DNA from: Erythrobacteraceae bacterium E2-1 Yellow Sea
GTDB lineage: Bacteria > Pseudomonadota > Alphaproteobacteria > Sphingomonadales > Sphingomonadaceae
DNA length: 64,000 nt
Direction of reading: 5' to 3'
Assembly: GCA_014983025.1 (NCBI GenBank)
Contig: JADCLP010000001.1
Coordinates: 682,001 to 746,000 of the forward strand
The position numbers and the translations under genes were made by a program. This document shows, one piece after another, positions 25,296 through 34,553 of this stretch (positions within the stretch are counted from its first letter, which is position 1; each line of letters starts with the position of its first letter). The notes beneath the pieces are model-generated. The model was not told the DNA's origin, made no database searches, and saw nothing but the letters and a program-made list of their open reading frames with translations.

Positions 25296-26619
25296 GGCTT
25301 TCGATTTCGTCGCCATCGGATCGGGAACTGCTGCGCAGGTCGCGGTCCACCAGATGGCCAACGCCGGGAAGCGCTGCGCGGTTATCGATTATCGGCCTTA
25401 CGGTGGCACATGTGCGCTTCGAGGGTGCGACCCGAAAAAGATGATGGTGAGCGGAGAGGAAGCGCTCGCGGCATACAGGCGAATGAAGGGGAAGGGCATC
25501 AAGGGCTCGGTTTCAATTGATTGGGCCGACCTCCAGGCATTCAAGCGCAGCTTTACCGACCCCGTCCCTGAAAAGCAGGAAGCTCGCTACGAGCGTAAGG
25601 GCGTCGCGACTTTTCACGGCGCGGCACGCTTTGCCGGCCCCGACAGGATCGTGATAGGCGACCGGGAACTGAGTTTCTCGCACGCTCTTATCGCAACGGG
25701 AGCAGAGCCTCGGCCGCTTGGGATCGAAGGTGAGGAATTGCTGATTCACAGCGATGCATTCCTAGAACACAAAACCCTTCCAGATCGGATCGTATTCGTC
25801 GGCGGCGGATACATTGCCGCAGAATTTGCCCACCTCGCCGCGCGCGCCGGTGCAAAGGTCACAATCTTCCAACGAGGCCGCATTCTGAAAGCCTTCGACC
25901 CTGACACGGTCGATTGGCTCATGCCAAGTTTCGATGATCTCGGCATCGAAATTGTGGACGCTGAAGTGGACCGCGTAACGAAGAAAGGCAACGTGCTGAC
26001 CGTCCATGCTGGCGACCGCAGGATCGAAGGGAGCCTGGTGGTGCACGCTGCCGGAAGAATCCCTGCGATCGGCTCGCTCGATCTGGAGGCGGGAGACGTC
26101 GCCTGTGACGCGGGTCGCTTGGCACTTACCGCCCAGCTACGGAGCCAAAGTAACCCCAAGGTCTTCGCGGCAGGTGACGCTGCTGCAAATGGCCCGCCAC
26201 TGACTCCAGTCTCCAGTAACGATGCCAAGGTCGTGGTAGAAAACATACTCGATGATACCGGTCGAACTCCGAACTATCGAGGGGTGCCAAGTGCACTTTT
26301 CACGGAGCCGCCGGCGGCCAGGGTCGGAATGCTGGAAAGCGAGGCGCGTGAGGCAGGGCTGGATTTCACGGTGCATGCTGGCTCGCACCCTGGTTGGTTC
26401 TCGGCGAGGCGGCTGAACGAAGAGATCTACGGCCACAAGCTGCTGGTCGAGAACGGAACGGGACGCATCCTTGGAGCCCACTTGGTCGGCCCTGACGCCG
26501 ACGAGCTCGTCAATATCTTCGGCTTGGCCATGCGCCATGGGCTAAACGCGGACGACATCAAATCTACCATGTTCGCTTATCCGACGGCGGCCTCCGATGC
26601 AGGGTATATGTTGGGATGA
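25288..26619 (+). CDS. MerA-like FAD/NAD(P)H-dependent disulfide oxidoreductase
   Basis: A 443-residue class I pyridine nucleotide-disulfide oxidoreductase. The FAD-binding IGSGTAA (10-16), redox-active Cys42/Cys47 in GGTCALRGCDPKK, the NAD(P)-binding VGGGYIAAEFA and the FAD site FAAGDAAA are seen. The usual GTCVNVGCVPSK is changed at several positions. Tyr431 in FAYPT matches the Tyr that MerA has where other family members have His. It lacks both the N-terminal heavy-metal domain and the C-terminal vicinal Cys pair of classical MerA. It probably reduces Hg(II) with help from the GDCCVxC protein, but another disulfide-type substrate is possible. The true start is ATG 25288. Confidence 0.75.
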   Translation: MAEAFDFVAIGSGTAAQVAVHQMANAGKRCAVIDYRPYGGTCALRGCDPKKMMVSGEEALAAYRRMKGKGIKGSVSIDWADLQAFKRSFTDPVPEKQEARYERKGVATFHGAARFAGPDRIVIGDRELSFSHALIATGAEPRPLGIEGEELLIHSDAFLEHKTLPDRIVFVGGGYIAAEFAHLAARAGAKVTIFQRGRILKAFDPDTVDWLMPSFDDLGIEIVDAEVDRVTKKGNVLTVHAGDRRIEGSLVVHAAGRIPAIGSLDLEAGDVACDAGRLALTAQLRSQSNPKVFAAGDAAANGPPLTPVSSNDAKVVVENILDDTGRTPNYRGVPSALFTEPPAARVGMLESEAREAGLDFTVHAGSHPGWFSARRLNEEIYGHKLLVENGTGRILGAHLVGPDADELVNIFGLAMRHGLNADDIKSTMFAYPTAASDAGYMLG

Positions 26620-27008
26620 GCAACGCGGAAGCCACCAACAAGCGTGACTTGGCCGCCAACCGTCTGCACCGTATCCTAATCTGGGGCGTGCCGTTTGCGG
26701 CGCTAATCGGCCTAAACTTTACCGCAGAACTTCTGCAACCGAACGAGAGGGTGGAAATCGCGGCGGTGCTGTTCCTATGGATGGGGGCGGCGTGCTCGTT
26801 AAACGCTTTGCGTTGCCGTCGGCTTCACTGCATGATCGCAGGGCCAGCATTTCTGATTGGTGCTGCGCTTTTTGCCATGGTGGCATTCGGCTTGGCTGAT
26901 TTCGGGAAACACGGTCCAAGCGTCATCATCTGGGTCACGTTTGGGGTAGTTGCTGGCAGCTTTATCGCCGAACGGATAGCAGGGAAGTATTGGCGAAGAC
27001 CGGCGTAA
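26616..27008 (+). CDS. Small membrane protein of the mer operon with CxRCRRLHC region
   Basis: A 130-residue protein with about four membrane segments (20-38, 48-64, 74-96, 103-123). Cys60, Cys67 and Cys72 cluster at the end of the second and start of the third segment (ACSLNALRCRRLHC). Its ATG overlaps the stop of the reductase gene (ATGA), so it is part of the same operon. A second Hg(II) uptake route, like MerC or MerF but of a different family, is an inference from location and cysteines. Confidence 0.65.
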   Translation: MSNAEATNKRDLAANRLHRILIWGVPFAALIGLNFTAELLQPNERVEIAAVLFLWMGAACSLNALRCRRLHCMIAGPAFLIGAALFAMVAFGLADFGKHGPSVIIWVTFGVVAGSFIAERIAGKYWRRPA

Positions 27009-27173
27009 GCTCAGGTTTCTGTTCACAGCGAAATAGAAACGAGACCCTCTCCACCAAGAACCTTTTCAAAGCGAACACGAGCGGGTGGTCTCGATCAAGC
27101 AGACTGCCGTCTGCTTCTGCTGCGCAGTCGCCTGGGAGCGGACTGTTAGCAACCGGCCCAAAATTTGACATGG

Positions 27174-27207
27174 AAAAGGCGGCCCGTCCCGATTGGGACG
27201 GACCGCC
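27174..27207 (-). terminator. Rho-independent terminator after parB
   Basis: On the minus strand GGCGG-(mismatch)-CCGTCCC and its complement form a 12-pair stem around a 4-nt loop, followed directly by TTTT. It lies 30 bp past the parB stop. It would also stop read-through in the other direction only weakly. Confidence 0.7.
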
Positions 27208-27237
27208 CGCCGAGTGACCTGGACCTGTCAGGAGGGG

Positions 27238-29211
27238 TCAGGCAGCCTGCTCGGCAATTTCGTCAGTTGCTTCCACGTTGGCCGCCTCGTCGCCTCCGTG
27301 GTCCGCCAGTTCGGCTTCTTCAGAACCGGCGAAACGCATTATAGGTGGAACCCAGGCCTGCGCCCGTTCCTTGACCTCGGGCTCGCCAATGAAGTTGCCG
27401 GAGAAGATGCGCTCGGCAGCGCTCGCCAGTTCGGCCTTCTTCGATGCGGCATAGCGACTGACGAGTTCGGGACCGCCGGCGCCATCGAGCGCTTCGAGCG
27501 TGCGAGCCTTGGCCACGCGGTCGAAGTAGTTGGCCGCCGTGGGACGCCACCAATGCGCGGTCTCGATTTCAAGTAACGAGCCAAGCGCCTCGTGCAGCGG
27601 CACCGAACGTTCGCCTTCGCACGCAAGGCTTGCAACTAGAGTGCGCGAGACGACATGACCAAGCCATGCCGAGCGCGCCTCGTCTGAGAGTGCCCGGAAC
27701 CTGGCAAACCGCTCGACATCGCTCTCGCCAGCACGCCAGCTTTCATCGAGCGCCCCCGCGGACTCGGCCAGTGCAGCGCTTGCCGGTGCATCCTTGGCTT
27801 CGAACCCAGTGACCGGCCCGGAAGCCACCGAGCCGGCCAGCGTCGACGCCTTCTTGGCGCGCCAGTCTTGCCCATCGGCATCGGCAAGCGTGAAGACCAT
27901 GAAGTCGAGCGCCAGTGCCGGATCGTTGGCCAGATGGATGGCCAGGATATCGCGGCGTTGCATCGCGAGCTCGTCGAGCAGGCGCTGCGACAACGAGCTT
28001 CCCGTGGGCTTCGCCGGACCGTTCTCTTCAATGGCCTCGACCACACCTTCGTCAGCGATGACCTCGGTCTCGGTGTAGAATTGTGGGACCAAGGTCGGCT
28101 CGCCATTGCGCGAGAGGACGAGGAAGGCACCGGCCTCGGATTTCAGTTCGTCGGCGAGCACTGGCGGCCGGTCATTGAGCGCGCGCATGGCGCGGTCGAT
28201 AACCACGAGTTCCAGCTCGGCCTTGGCGACCTCGTCCTCGTCGCTGTCCTCGTCTTCAAGCACGGCGGCGACGCGGTCGTATTCGGCCTCGAGCTCGCCG
28301 AGTTCCTTTACTTCCTGTTCGATCATGGGTGCAGGTTCGCAAGGCAAGCGATTGAGGCCATCGACAAGGTCATGACTGACATAGTTGCCAAGCGTCGGAC
28401 GCACCCAGGCAAGGCCGTATTCGATCGCGGCCTTTTCTGCCGCTTCTTCCATGGCCTTGTGCGCGAGGTCCTCGAGCAGCGCGATATCGATCCAGCTTTC
28501 GCTGGCGTCATCGTCGAACAGTTCGCGTTCGATCCGGCCACCCGCGGCGAGGTAGACATCGCGTCCGACGAGCACGGCACGCGGATCGGAACCGCGGACC
28601 GTGGCATCGAGCACCATGCGGCGGATGGTGTCAGGCGTGATCTGGTACCAGGCGTCCTGCAGCTCGGCATAGACATGTGCCTGACGCTCCACGTCGGAGA
28701 TCGCGCCGTAGGCCTTGGCCATATCGAGCGTGATCGTGCCTTCGGCGAGCGCTTCGAAGACGCAAGGCGCGAGAGAGGCTAGGCGCAGACGTCCTTCGAC
28801 GAACCTGACGGTGAGGCCGAAGCGGCGCGCCACGTCTTCAGGGGTGGCTCCCGCCTCGATGATGGAAGCGAAGGCCTGCGCCTCGTCGGCGGGGTTCATC
28901 GCGAGACGCTGGAAGTTCTCGGCAAGGCTGGCTTCGCGCACTTCGCTCTCCTCGCCTTCGATGACGAGGCAGGTGACCTCATGGCCTTCGGGTAAAGTGC
29001 CCTCACCAGCCAGCGCCTGCAGCGCGGCAAGACGACGACCGCCGGCCTCGACTTCGAACTTGCCGCGCTTTCCTTTACGCACGACAAGGTTCTGCAGCAG
29101 ACCGCGCGCAGCAATGTCTGCCCGCAGCTGGAGGTCGGCCAGCACGTCACTCGATTTGCGAACGTTGCGCGGGCTTGGGACGAGCTTCTTCAAGTGGATC
29201 GACTGGATCAT
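27238..29211 (-). CDS. parB: ParB/RepB/Spo0J family protein, plasmid type
   Basis: A 657-residue protein. The N-terminal ParB domain includes SPRNVRKSS (ParB box I region), VEAGGRRLAALQAL and the signature ENFQRLAMNPADEAQAF, followed by a helix-turn-helix (EDVARRFGLTVRFVEGRLRLA). The C-terminal 450 residues are long and partly acidic, unlike chromosomal ParB. No parA is adjacent, so it may be a regulator or nuclease-like ParB rather than a segregation protein. The start at 29211 has CATCAGGAGA 6 nt upstream. It follows the Strawberry-notch gene by 104 bp. Confidence 0.87.
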   Translation of the reverse strand: MIQSIHLKKLVPSPRNVRKSSDVLADLQLRADIAARGLLQNLVVRKGKRGKFEVEAGGRRLAALQALAGEGTLPEGHEVTCLVIEGEESEVREASLAENFQRLAMNPADEAQAFASIIEAGATPEDVARRFGLTVRFVEGRLRLASLAPCVFEALAEGTITLDMAKAYGAISDVERQAHVYAELQDAWYQITPDTIRRMVLDATVRGSDPRAVLVGRDVYLAAGGRIERELFDDDASESWIDIALLEDLAHKAMEEAAEKAAIEYGLAWVRPTLGNYVSHDLVDGLNRLPCEPAPMIEQEVKELGELEAEYDRVAAVLEDEDSDEDEVAKAELELVVIDRAMRALNDRPPVLADELKSEAGAFLVLSRNGEPTLVPQFYTETEVIADEGVVEAIEENGPAKPTGSSLSQRLLDELAMQRRDILAIHLANDPALALDFMVFTLADADGQDWRAKKASTLAGSVASGPVTGFEAKDAPASAALAESAGALDESWRAGESDVERFARFRALSDEARSAWLGHVVSRTLVASLACEGERSVPLHEALGSLLEIETAHWWRPTAANYFDRVAKARTLEALDGAGGPELVSRYAASKKAELASAAERIFSGNFIGEPEVKERAQAWVPPIMRFAGSEEAELADHGGDEAANVEATDEIAEQAA

Positions 29212-29315
29212 GGGTGTTCTCCTGATGGAATGAAGGCGCAGGTGAGGATCACGAGGCCCACAAGCCCAAAGGGCTCCCTCCACTCTCATCCTGAGATTTG
29301 GGTCTGCCCGAGGGA

Positions 29316-32300
29316 TCAGGCGGCAAGCGCGGGGAGGACAGACGAGGCTCTCGACACCGGGACGAACAGCCGCGTGCGGTAGCGGATGATCTCGGTGAAG
29401 CAGCCCTTGCCCTTGTACCAGTCGAGCCGATCGGGCGAGAACCCGGTGAGTTCAAGACGCTGCTCGCCGCCAACCAGCGAGCGCTTCACGGTGAGAGAAT
29501 CATGGCATGCCAGGCCCAGTGGTTTGCCGCTGGCCATGACGAGGTCGCCGATCTGGTCCGGCGCCGGTCCGGTAACTCCGGAAAGACCAAACGTCTCGGC
29601 GATCGCAGCGAGATCGATATCGAGCACTTCGCGGCCGATGATCGATTGACCATCCTCGGCGACGAGCCGGGTGACGCGGACATGATCGCCGGGCAGGCGT
29701 TTCCAGACCGGAAGCAGCAGCCCAGTGGCGAGATGGACACGCTCGGTCACCGGTGAAGCGGCGGCCTCTTCTTCCTCGGCTCGCCAGGCGCTCGTGAACG
29801 CGGTGACGCCAATTTCTTCCCAGTGGCTTTCAGCGAGTGCCTCAAGCGTCCAGTTCGCGGACTTGAGCGGTCGCAGCAGGCGTCGGCGTTCGATCACAGC
29901 CCCGTCGTCGGCGATGAGTCGCCGGGCAGGAACCGACAGCGCGACCTTGCCCGAGCGCGCATTGCGCATTGGGATCGCGTGCGGGCTGCCAATCTCGTGC
30001 ATCCGCACCAGGCGCTGCAATCGCAGAGGCCGAAGGTGCCGGCTCACTTCGAGCGAGACGAGACGGGTCTCGGCACCGGTCACGGGATCTGAGCGCAGGA
30101 GCTCATCGGCGAGGACCGTGAAGTGATCGACCCTGACGGTTTCCAGTCCCTGGTCGAGTGTTCCGGCCTCGCGCGCGGCTTCGATCCGCGCTTCGACGAG
30201 GCCGAGATATTCGTCGAATATGGCGTTCTGGAGTGCGATCGGCAGCGCGAGAATGCGGTTGAGCCAGCGCTGGATCGTGGGGAGATTGTCGCTGAGCCCG
30301 CCATCGGGGTTTTCAAGCCGGAGGCCGGTCCTTTCAACGAAGTTGCCGAAGCTAGTGGCCTCGAGCTTGCCGTCATAGAGCAGCTGGAACCAGCGGCTGA
30401 GCGCGTCGCGCGCATAGTCGCTTTCGAGATTGTCTGCCGGGTCGAACAGGTTCTGCCCGCCTGTCTGGCGCTGGCCGCGCGTCAGCGCGCCCAAGGCGTC
30501 GAGCCTTCGCGCAATGGTCGAGATGAACCGGCGTTCTCCCTTAACGTCGGTCGTTACCGGCCGAAACAGCGGGGCCGAGGCCTGGTTGGTGCGGTTGGTC
30601 CGACCAAGACCTTGTATCGCGTTGTCGGCACGCCAGCCCGGCTCGAGCAGGAAATGGATCCGGCGCTGCTGGTTCCGGCAGCCGAGGTCGGCATGGTAGG
30701 ATCGCCCCGTGCCGCCCGCATCCGAGAAGACCAGGATGCGCTTGGTCCCTTCCATGAATCTTTGCGCTTCGGTGACATTGGCGCTGGGGCTTCGCCGTTC
30801 GAGGCGTTGCTGGCCATCGCGTCCCATCACCAGCCTGCGGGTCCGGCCCGTGACCTCGGCCACGGCCTCTGTTCCGAAGTGCTCGATGATCGCATCGAGC
30901 GCAGCGGCGATTGGCGGCAGCGCGCAGAGCTGCTCGATCAGCGCATCGCGCGCGGCCACGGCGCGCGGGCAGAAAACGGGATTGCCCAGCTCGTCGCTCA
31001 TTGCTTCGGAGCGAAGGGTGCCATCCTCGTCGGTGAAGACCTGCATCAGGCGTACCGGGAAGCTCTTGGCGAGATAGTCGATGACGTATTCGCGCGGGGA
31101 CAAATCGATGTCGAGCGCTTCGCGTTCTTCCACGGTAAGGTCGGCAAGGCGACGGTCGAGCATAGCCTCGGCGGTAGAGACCAGCTGCACGACTACGGAA
31201 TGGTCCTCGCCAAGCGCCGCTTCCATAGCAGGGATCAGGCTCGGCAGTTTCATCGAGAGCAGAAGCTGGGCAAAGAAGCGCTGCTTGGTGCCTTCGAAGA
31301 TCGACAGCGCTGCCGCTTTGGCATTGCGGTTGAGCGTATCGCCGCTGTCTTCGTCGACCACCCGCGTTGCCTCCAGCGCCGCTTCAAGATTGCGGTGAAT
31401 GATCGCCCAGGCATCGGCATAGGCATCGTAGATCCGCACCTGCGCTTGGGTCAGCTTGTGCTCCAGGATATCGTACTCGACCCCGGCAAAGGACAGAGCG
31501 CGAGCGAGATAAAGCCCTTGTGCCTTGAGGTCGCGGGCGACGAGTTCCATCGCTGCCACACCACCAGCGCGGATTTCGGTCATGAACGCCTCGTGGGTCG
31601 GAAAGGCGGTCTCGGGTCCCCAGAGGCCAAGCCGGGAGGTGTAGCCAAGGTTGGCAATATCCGAAGCGCCGGTGGCCGAAGCGTAAAGCACGCGGGCGCG
31701 CGCCAGATGGTTCTGCAGCCTCAGACCCGCCATGCCCTGTTCGGAACCCTTGACCTTGCCGCGGGTCGATGAGCTCCCGAGCGCATTGGCCATGGCGTGG
31801 GCTTCGTCGAAGGCAATCACGCCGTCGAAATCCTCGCCCGCCCAGGCAAGCATCTGGTCGAGCCGAGTGTCTTCGGCGCGCCCCGAGCGCAGCGTCGGAT
31901 AGGTGACGAAGAGAATGCCTTCGGACATCGTGACAGGGTGGCCAAGTTTCCAGCGCGAGAGCGGCTGGAGATCAAGCGGCAGCCCACCAAGTGCTTCCCA
32001 GTCGCGGCGTGCATCTTCAAGGAGCGCCTCATTCTTGGTGATCCAGATATGGCGACGCTCGCCGGCGAGCCAGCGGTCCATGATGACCGCTGCGATCTGC
32101 CGTCCCTTGCCCGCTCCGGTCCCGTCGCCGAGGAAGAAGCCTTGGCGGTAGGCGTGGCCGTCATCGGACAATTCCAGCGAGGTGCCTTCTTGGCTAACCT
32201 TGAATTGACCCGGGAGGTCGCGTGCGAATGCCTGGACAGCGTAGACCAGTGTCTCGCATTGCGCTTCGGACAAGAGGCTATTGGCCTGCCAATTTGCGGG

Positions 32301-33563
32301 GAGACGCGGGCTAACGTTCGACTGCGGAGCCGCAACCGACCCCATGGCGACCGATTCCACGAGTGGGGTGGGATGAAACGGCGCGCCTTCAAAAGCGATA
32401 CGGCTTGGCCGATAAGGCAGGTAGATGCCTGTCTGTTCGGGCACCGGCGCGGGTTCGGCGAAGACCGAATAGGCAAGGTCGATCGCATTTGCCTTGGCTT
32501 CTGCTGTCGCTGCGAAAGGCGCCACCGGACGGACTGGCGCGCGATGCGTTGAGGTCTCGCCAACGAGGCGCACTGGCTTTCCGACTGGCAGGCGATGGAG
32601 GACGGCGGATGTTTGCGCGCGGCGCGGAAGCGCGTTGACAAGCTCGTGGAGCTCGATCAGGTCGCAGGTATCTCCGGTGATCGCGGGCGAGGACGCAGTC
32701 GGCGTCTTGTCGAACACGGCCAGGCGAACGGCGATCCCTGTCCCTGTCCGGCAAAACATCTGCTGCAAGCGAACATCGAGGAGCAGCGACGCCTCGTCCT
32801 GTGCGTCGGCGAAGGCGGAAGCATCGAAGCCTTCGGGCATAATGGCAACGATCATTGCCCCATTGGCAGCAATACGGATTGCACTGCGCAGGTGGCGCTG
32901 CGCCGTCTCACCGTCCTTGCCGCGTTCCTGGCTGCGCGCGAACGGCGGATTCATCAGCACGACCGACGGAACAGGGCCACGGTGAAGGTCGGCGATCAGT
33001 TCCCCGTCATGCGCAGTGATGGTGGCAGAAGGGAAGATGTTGCTCAGGCTGTCTCGTCTTGCCGGATCGATCTCATTGAGGACCAACGAGGCGCTCTGGA
33101 CGCTGCCCCAAACGGCAAGGGCGCCATTGCCTGCCGATGGTTCGAGGAACGTGTCCTGCGCGCAGACGGCGGCGGCCTTTGCCATCAGCCATGCCAGCAT
33201 CGGCGGGGTCGAGAACTGCTGGAGCTCGACCTGCGCCTCGCTGCGAACGTGCCGGGGCGGCACGGCTGCTTCGAGCCAGTCGAAACGCGCTTCTGCTTCG
33301 TGCACACTCGTCGCGAGATCGATGCGCGAAGACTTTCGAAGCCAGAGCAGCGCACCAATCTCGACGGCGTTGTTATAGTCGTCGATGGTCCATGCACTTC
33401 CCCAGTCCAGCGCGCCGGTCTCTTCGGCGAACAGCCCGGAAATGTCGGCACGGGTAAGATGACGACCCGAGGTGAGAAGATCGGCAACTCGGGTGCCAAT
33501 AGTGTAAGCCAACGGCGCTGAAGAAATTTGCTCGCCGGCGGGAAACAGGTCTGATTGAAACAT
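29316..33563 (-). CDS. Strawberry-notch-type helicase with N-terminal methylase domain (DarB-like)
   Basis: A 1415-residue protein. The N-terminal N6-adenine methylase-like domain has EPSAGNG at 141-147 and NPPF at 205-208. A superfamily 2 helicase of the Strawberry-notch type follows: Walker A GTGAGKG near 480, FDEAHAMANA near 590, and a C-terminal helicase part with GLGRTNRTNQ. Phage P1 DarB, which protects injected DNA from type I restriction, combines methylase and helicase domains in a similar way, so an antirestriction role during conjugation is a reasonable inference. The start at 33563 has AGGAGG 10 nt upstream. Long frames on the opposite strand are shadows of its high-GC coding sequence. 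Confidence 0.82.
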   Translation of the reverse strand: MFQSDLFPAGEQISSAPLAYTIGTRVADLLTSGRHLTRADISGLFAEETGALDWGSAWTIDDYNNAVEIGALLWLRKSSRIDLATSVHEAEARFDWLEAAVPPRHVRSEAQVELQQFSTPPMLAWLMAKAAAVCAQDTFLEPSAGNGALAVWGSVQSASLVLNEIDPARRDSLSNIFPSATITAHDGELIADLHRGPVPSVVLMNPPFARSQERGKDGETAQRHLRSAIRIAANGAMIVAIMPEGFDASAFADAQDEASLLLDVRLQQMFCRTGTGIAVRLAVFDKTPTASSPAITGDTCDLIELHELVNALPRRAQTSAVLHRLPVGKPVRLVGETSTHRAPVRPVAPFAATAEAKANAIDLAYSVFAEPAPVPEQTGIYLPYRPSRIAFEGAPFHPTPLVESVAMGSVAAPQSNVSPRLPANWQANSLLSEAQCETLVYAVQAFARDLPGQFKVSQEGTSLELSDDGHAYRQGFFLGDGTGAGKGRQIAAVIMDRWLAGERRHIWITKNEALLEDARRDWEALGGLPLDLQPLSRWKLGHPVTMSEGILFVTYPTLRSGRAEDTRLDQMLAWAGEDFDGVIAFDEAHAMANALGSSSTRGKVKGSEQGMAGLRLQNHLARARVLYASATGASDIANLGYTSRLGLWGPETAFPTHEAFMTEIRAGGVAAMELVARDLKAQGLYLARALSFAGVEYDILEHKLTQAQVRIYDAYADAWAIIHRNLEAALEATRVVDEDSGDTLNRNAKAAALSIFEGTKQRFFAQLLLSMKLPSLIPAMEAALGEDHSVVVQLVSTAEAMLDRRLADLTVEEREALDIDLSPREYVIDYLAKSFPVRLMQVFTDEDGTLRSEAMSDELGNPVFCPRAVAARDALIEQLCALPPIAAALDAIIEHFGTEAVAEVTGRTRRLVMGRDGQQRLERRSPSANVTEAQRFMEGTKRILVFSDAGGTGRSYHADLGCRNQQRRIHFLLEPGWRADNAIQGLGRTNRTNQASAPLFRPVTTDVKGERRFISTIARRLDALGALTRGQRQTGGQNLFDPADNLESDYARDALSRWFQLLYDGKLEATSFGNFVERTGLRLENPDGGLSDNLPTIQRWLNRILALPIALQNAIFDEYLGLVEARIEAAREAGTLDQGLETVRVDHFTVLADELLRSDPVTGAETRLVSLEVSRHLRPLRLQRLVRMHEIGSPHAIPMRNARSGKVALSVPARRLIADDGAVIERRRLLRPLKSANWTLEALAESHWEEIGVTAFTSAWRAEEEEAAASPVTERVHLATGLLLPVWKRLPGDHVRVTRLVAEDGQSIIGREVLDIDLAAIAETFGLSGVTGPAPDQIGDLVMASGKPLGLACHDSLTVKRSLVGGEQRLELTGFSPDRLDWYKGKGCFTEIIRYRTRLFVPVSRASSVLPALAA

Positions 33564-33575
33564 GGCAATTCGTCC

Positions 33576-33636
33576 TCCTGATGAAGGCATCGGGACACGC
33601 CCGCTGCTGGATCAGGAATTCGAGAGGCCCCCTCTC
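33576..33636 (-). promoter_or_regulatory. Leader hairpins before the Strawberry-notch helicase
   Basis: In the transcript GAGAGG-GGG-CCTCTC forms one stem (33622-33636); then TCCTGAT (33611-33617) pairs perfectly with ATCAGGA (33576-33582), which overlaps the AGGAGG ribosome site. It is the clearest member of the leader family together with ardC, with which it also shares the GAGGAGAG start of the leader. Confidence 0.5.
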
Positions 33637-33638
33637 CT

Positions 33639-34553
33639 CTACCGCGCCGCTTTGCGGCGCAGCCATGCTGTAAGTTCGTCGTTCCAGTCGGTATCGGGTG
33701 AAGAGGGTTTGCGGACCTGGATCGTCCGCCCTTCTTGTGCGTAGGCTGCCAAACCACGCGACGCGGCCAGCTCGCCGCCAGCATCATGATCGACGAAGAG
33801 ATGGAGTTCGGTCACGCTCTCGGGCACGCCGACGAGACCGAAGCGCTCATTGCCCAGTGTCGCCCATACGGGGATGCCGGTGAGAGCATAGGCCGACATC
33901 GCGCTCTCGATACCTTCGGCAAGGCCGAGCTTGCCGGAGGCCGGAGCAACAAGGCGGACAGCAGCCTCACTGAGCGCGCCAAGCGCGCGCTTTGGCTTGT
34001 CGAAAGCGGCCTTGGTTGAAACCTCGCTCGACAGGAACGTGCGATGGATGGCGATTGGGCCCTCGTCGAGGCTGACTGCCGCGATCATGGCGGGCAGAAA
34101 GCGGGTCCGTCCTTTCGGCCCGAGCGGCGTTTGCGGATGAAAGCGAAGAGCTGAAGATGCGGCAAGGATGCCGCGGCTCTCAAGGTAGGCCTTCGCCGGA
34201 CTGGCACCCAATGGTTCCGCTTCGCGCCAGATCCTCAACGCTGCTGCCGAGGGTTTGCCCATTCTGGTCGACTTGAGTTGATTCTCGGCTGAAGAACCCG
34301 AGAAAAACCTAGTCACCTCGAATCCTTCGCGCGCCATTGCGGAAAGCACGCTCTGTTGATCGCAGCCCGCAAAGCAATGGAAGAGAATAGCCTTTCGGCC
34401 GAGCGTCACGCCGAGCGAAGGTGTGCGGTCATCATGCGCGGGACAGCACGCCATCCCCTTTGTGCCTGACCATTTGCCCCCTCGGCTTTCGCAGATCTTG
34501 CGGGCGGTGTCCTCAAGCGAGGTACGTGACAGGGTTGAATTCGAAACAGGCAT
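33639..34553 (-). CDS. CHC2 zinc-finger and Toprim domain protein (primase-like)
   Basis: A 304-residue protein. Residues 36-66 (CCPAHDDRTPSLGV...HCFAGC) are a CHC2 primase zinc finger; the C-terminal half has the Toprim core LAEGIESAMSAYAL and LHLFVDHDAGGELAA. The central catalytic core of DnaG seems reduced, and no helicase domain follows, so this is a short plasmid-type primase relative. GGAG lies 5 nt before the ATG. It is upstream of the helicase gene by 75 bp in the same direction and could prime complementary-strand synthesis after transfer. Confidence 0.83.
   Translation of the reverse strand: MPVSNSTLSRTSLEDTARKICESRGGKWSGTKGMACCPAHDDRTPSLGVTLGRKAILFHCFAGCDQQSVLSAMAREGFEVTRFFSGSSAENQLKSTRMGKPSAAALRIWREAEPLGASPAKAYLESRGILAASSALRFHPQTPLGPKGRTRFLPAMIAAVSLDEGPIAIHRTFLSSEVSTKAAFDKPKRALGALSEAAVRLVAPASGKLGLAEGIESAMSAYALTGIPVWATLGNERFGLVGVPESVTELHLFVDHDAGGELAASRGLAAYAQEGRTIQVRKPSSPDTDWNDELTAWLRRKAAR

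Noticed and set aside
25081-26246. Minus-strand frames across the mer operon
   Set aside because: They are antisense to overlapping, motif-bearing mer genes and have no independent support.
25288-26619. Annotation as classical MerA
   Set aside because: The N-terminal metal-binding domain and C-terminal vicinal cysteines are absent and the active-site segment differs, so only a MerA-like call is justified.
30123-31772. Long plus-strand open frame (549 codons) opposite the Strawberry-notch helicase
   Set aside because: It lies wholly antisense to a gene with clear helicase and methylase motifs, has no domain, and is a typical shadow of high-GC coding sequence. The same applies to 32595-33521 and 31797-32552.
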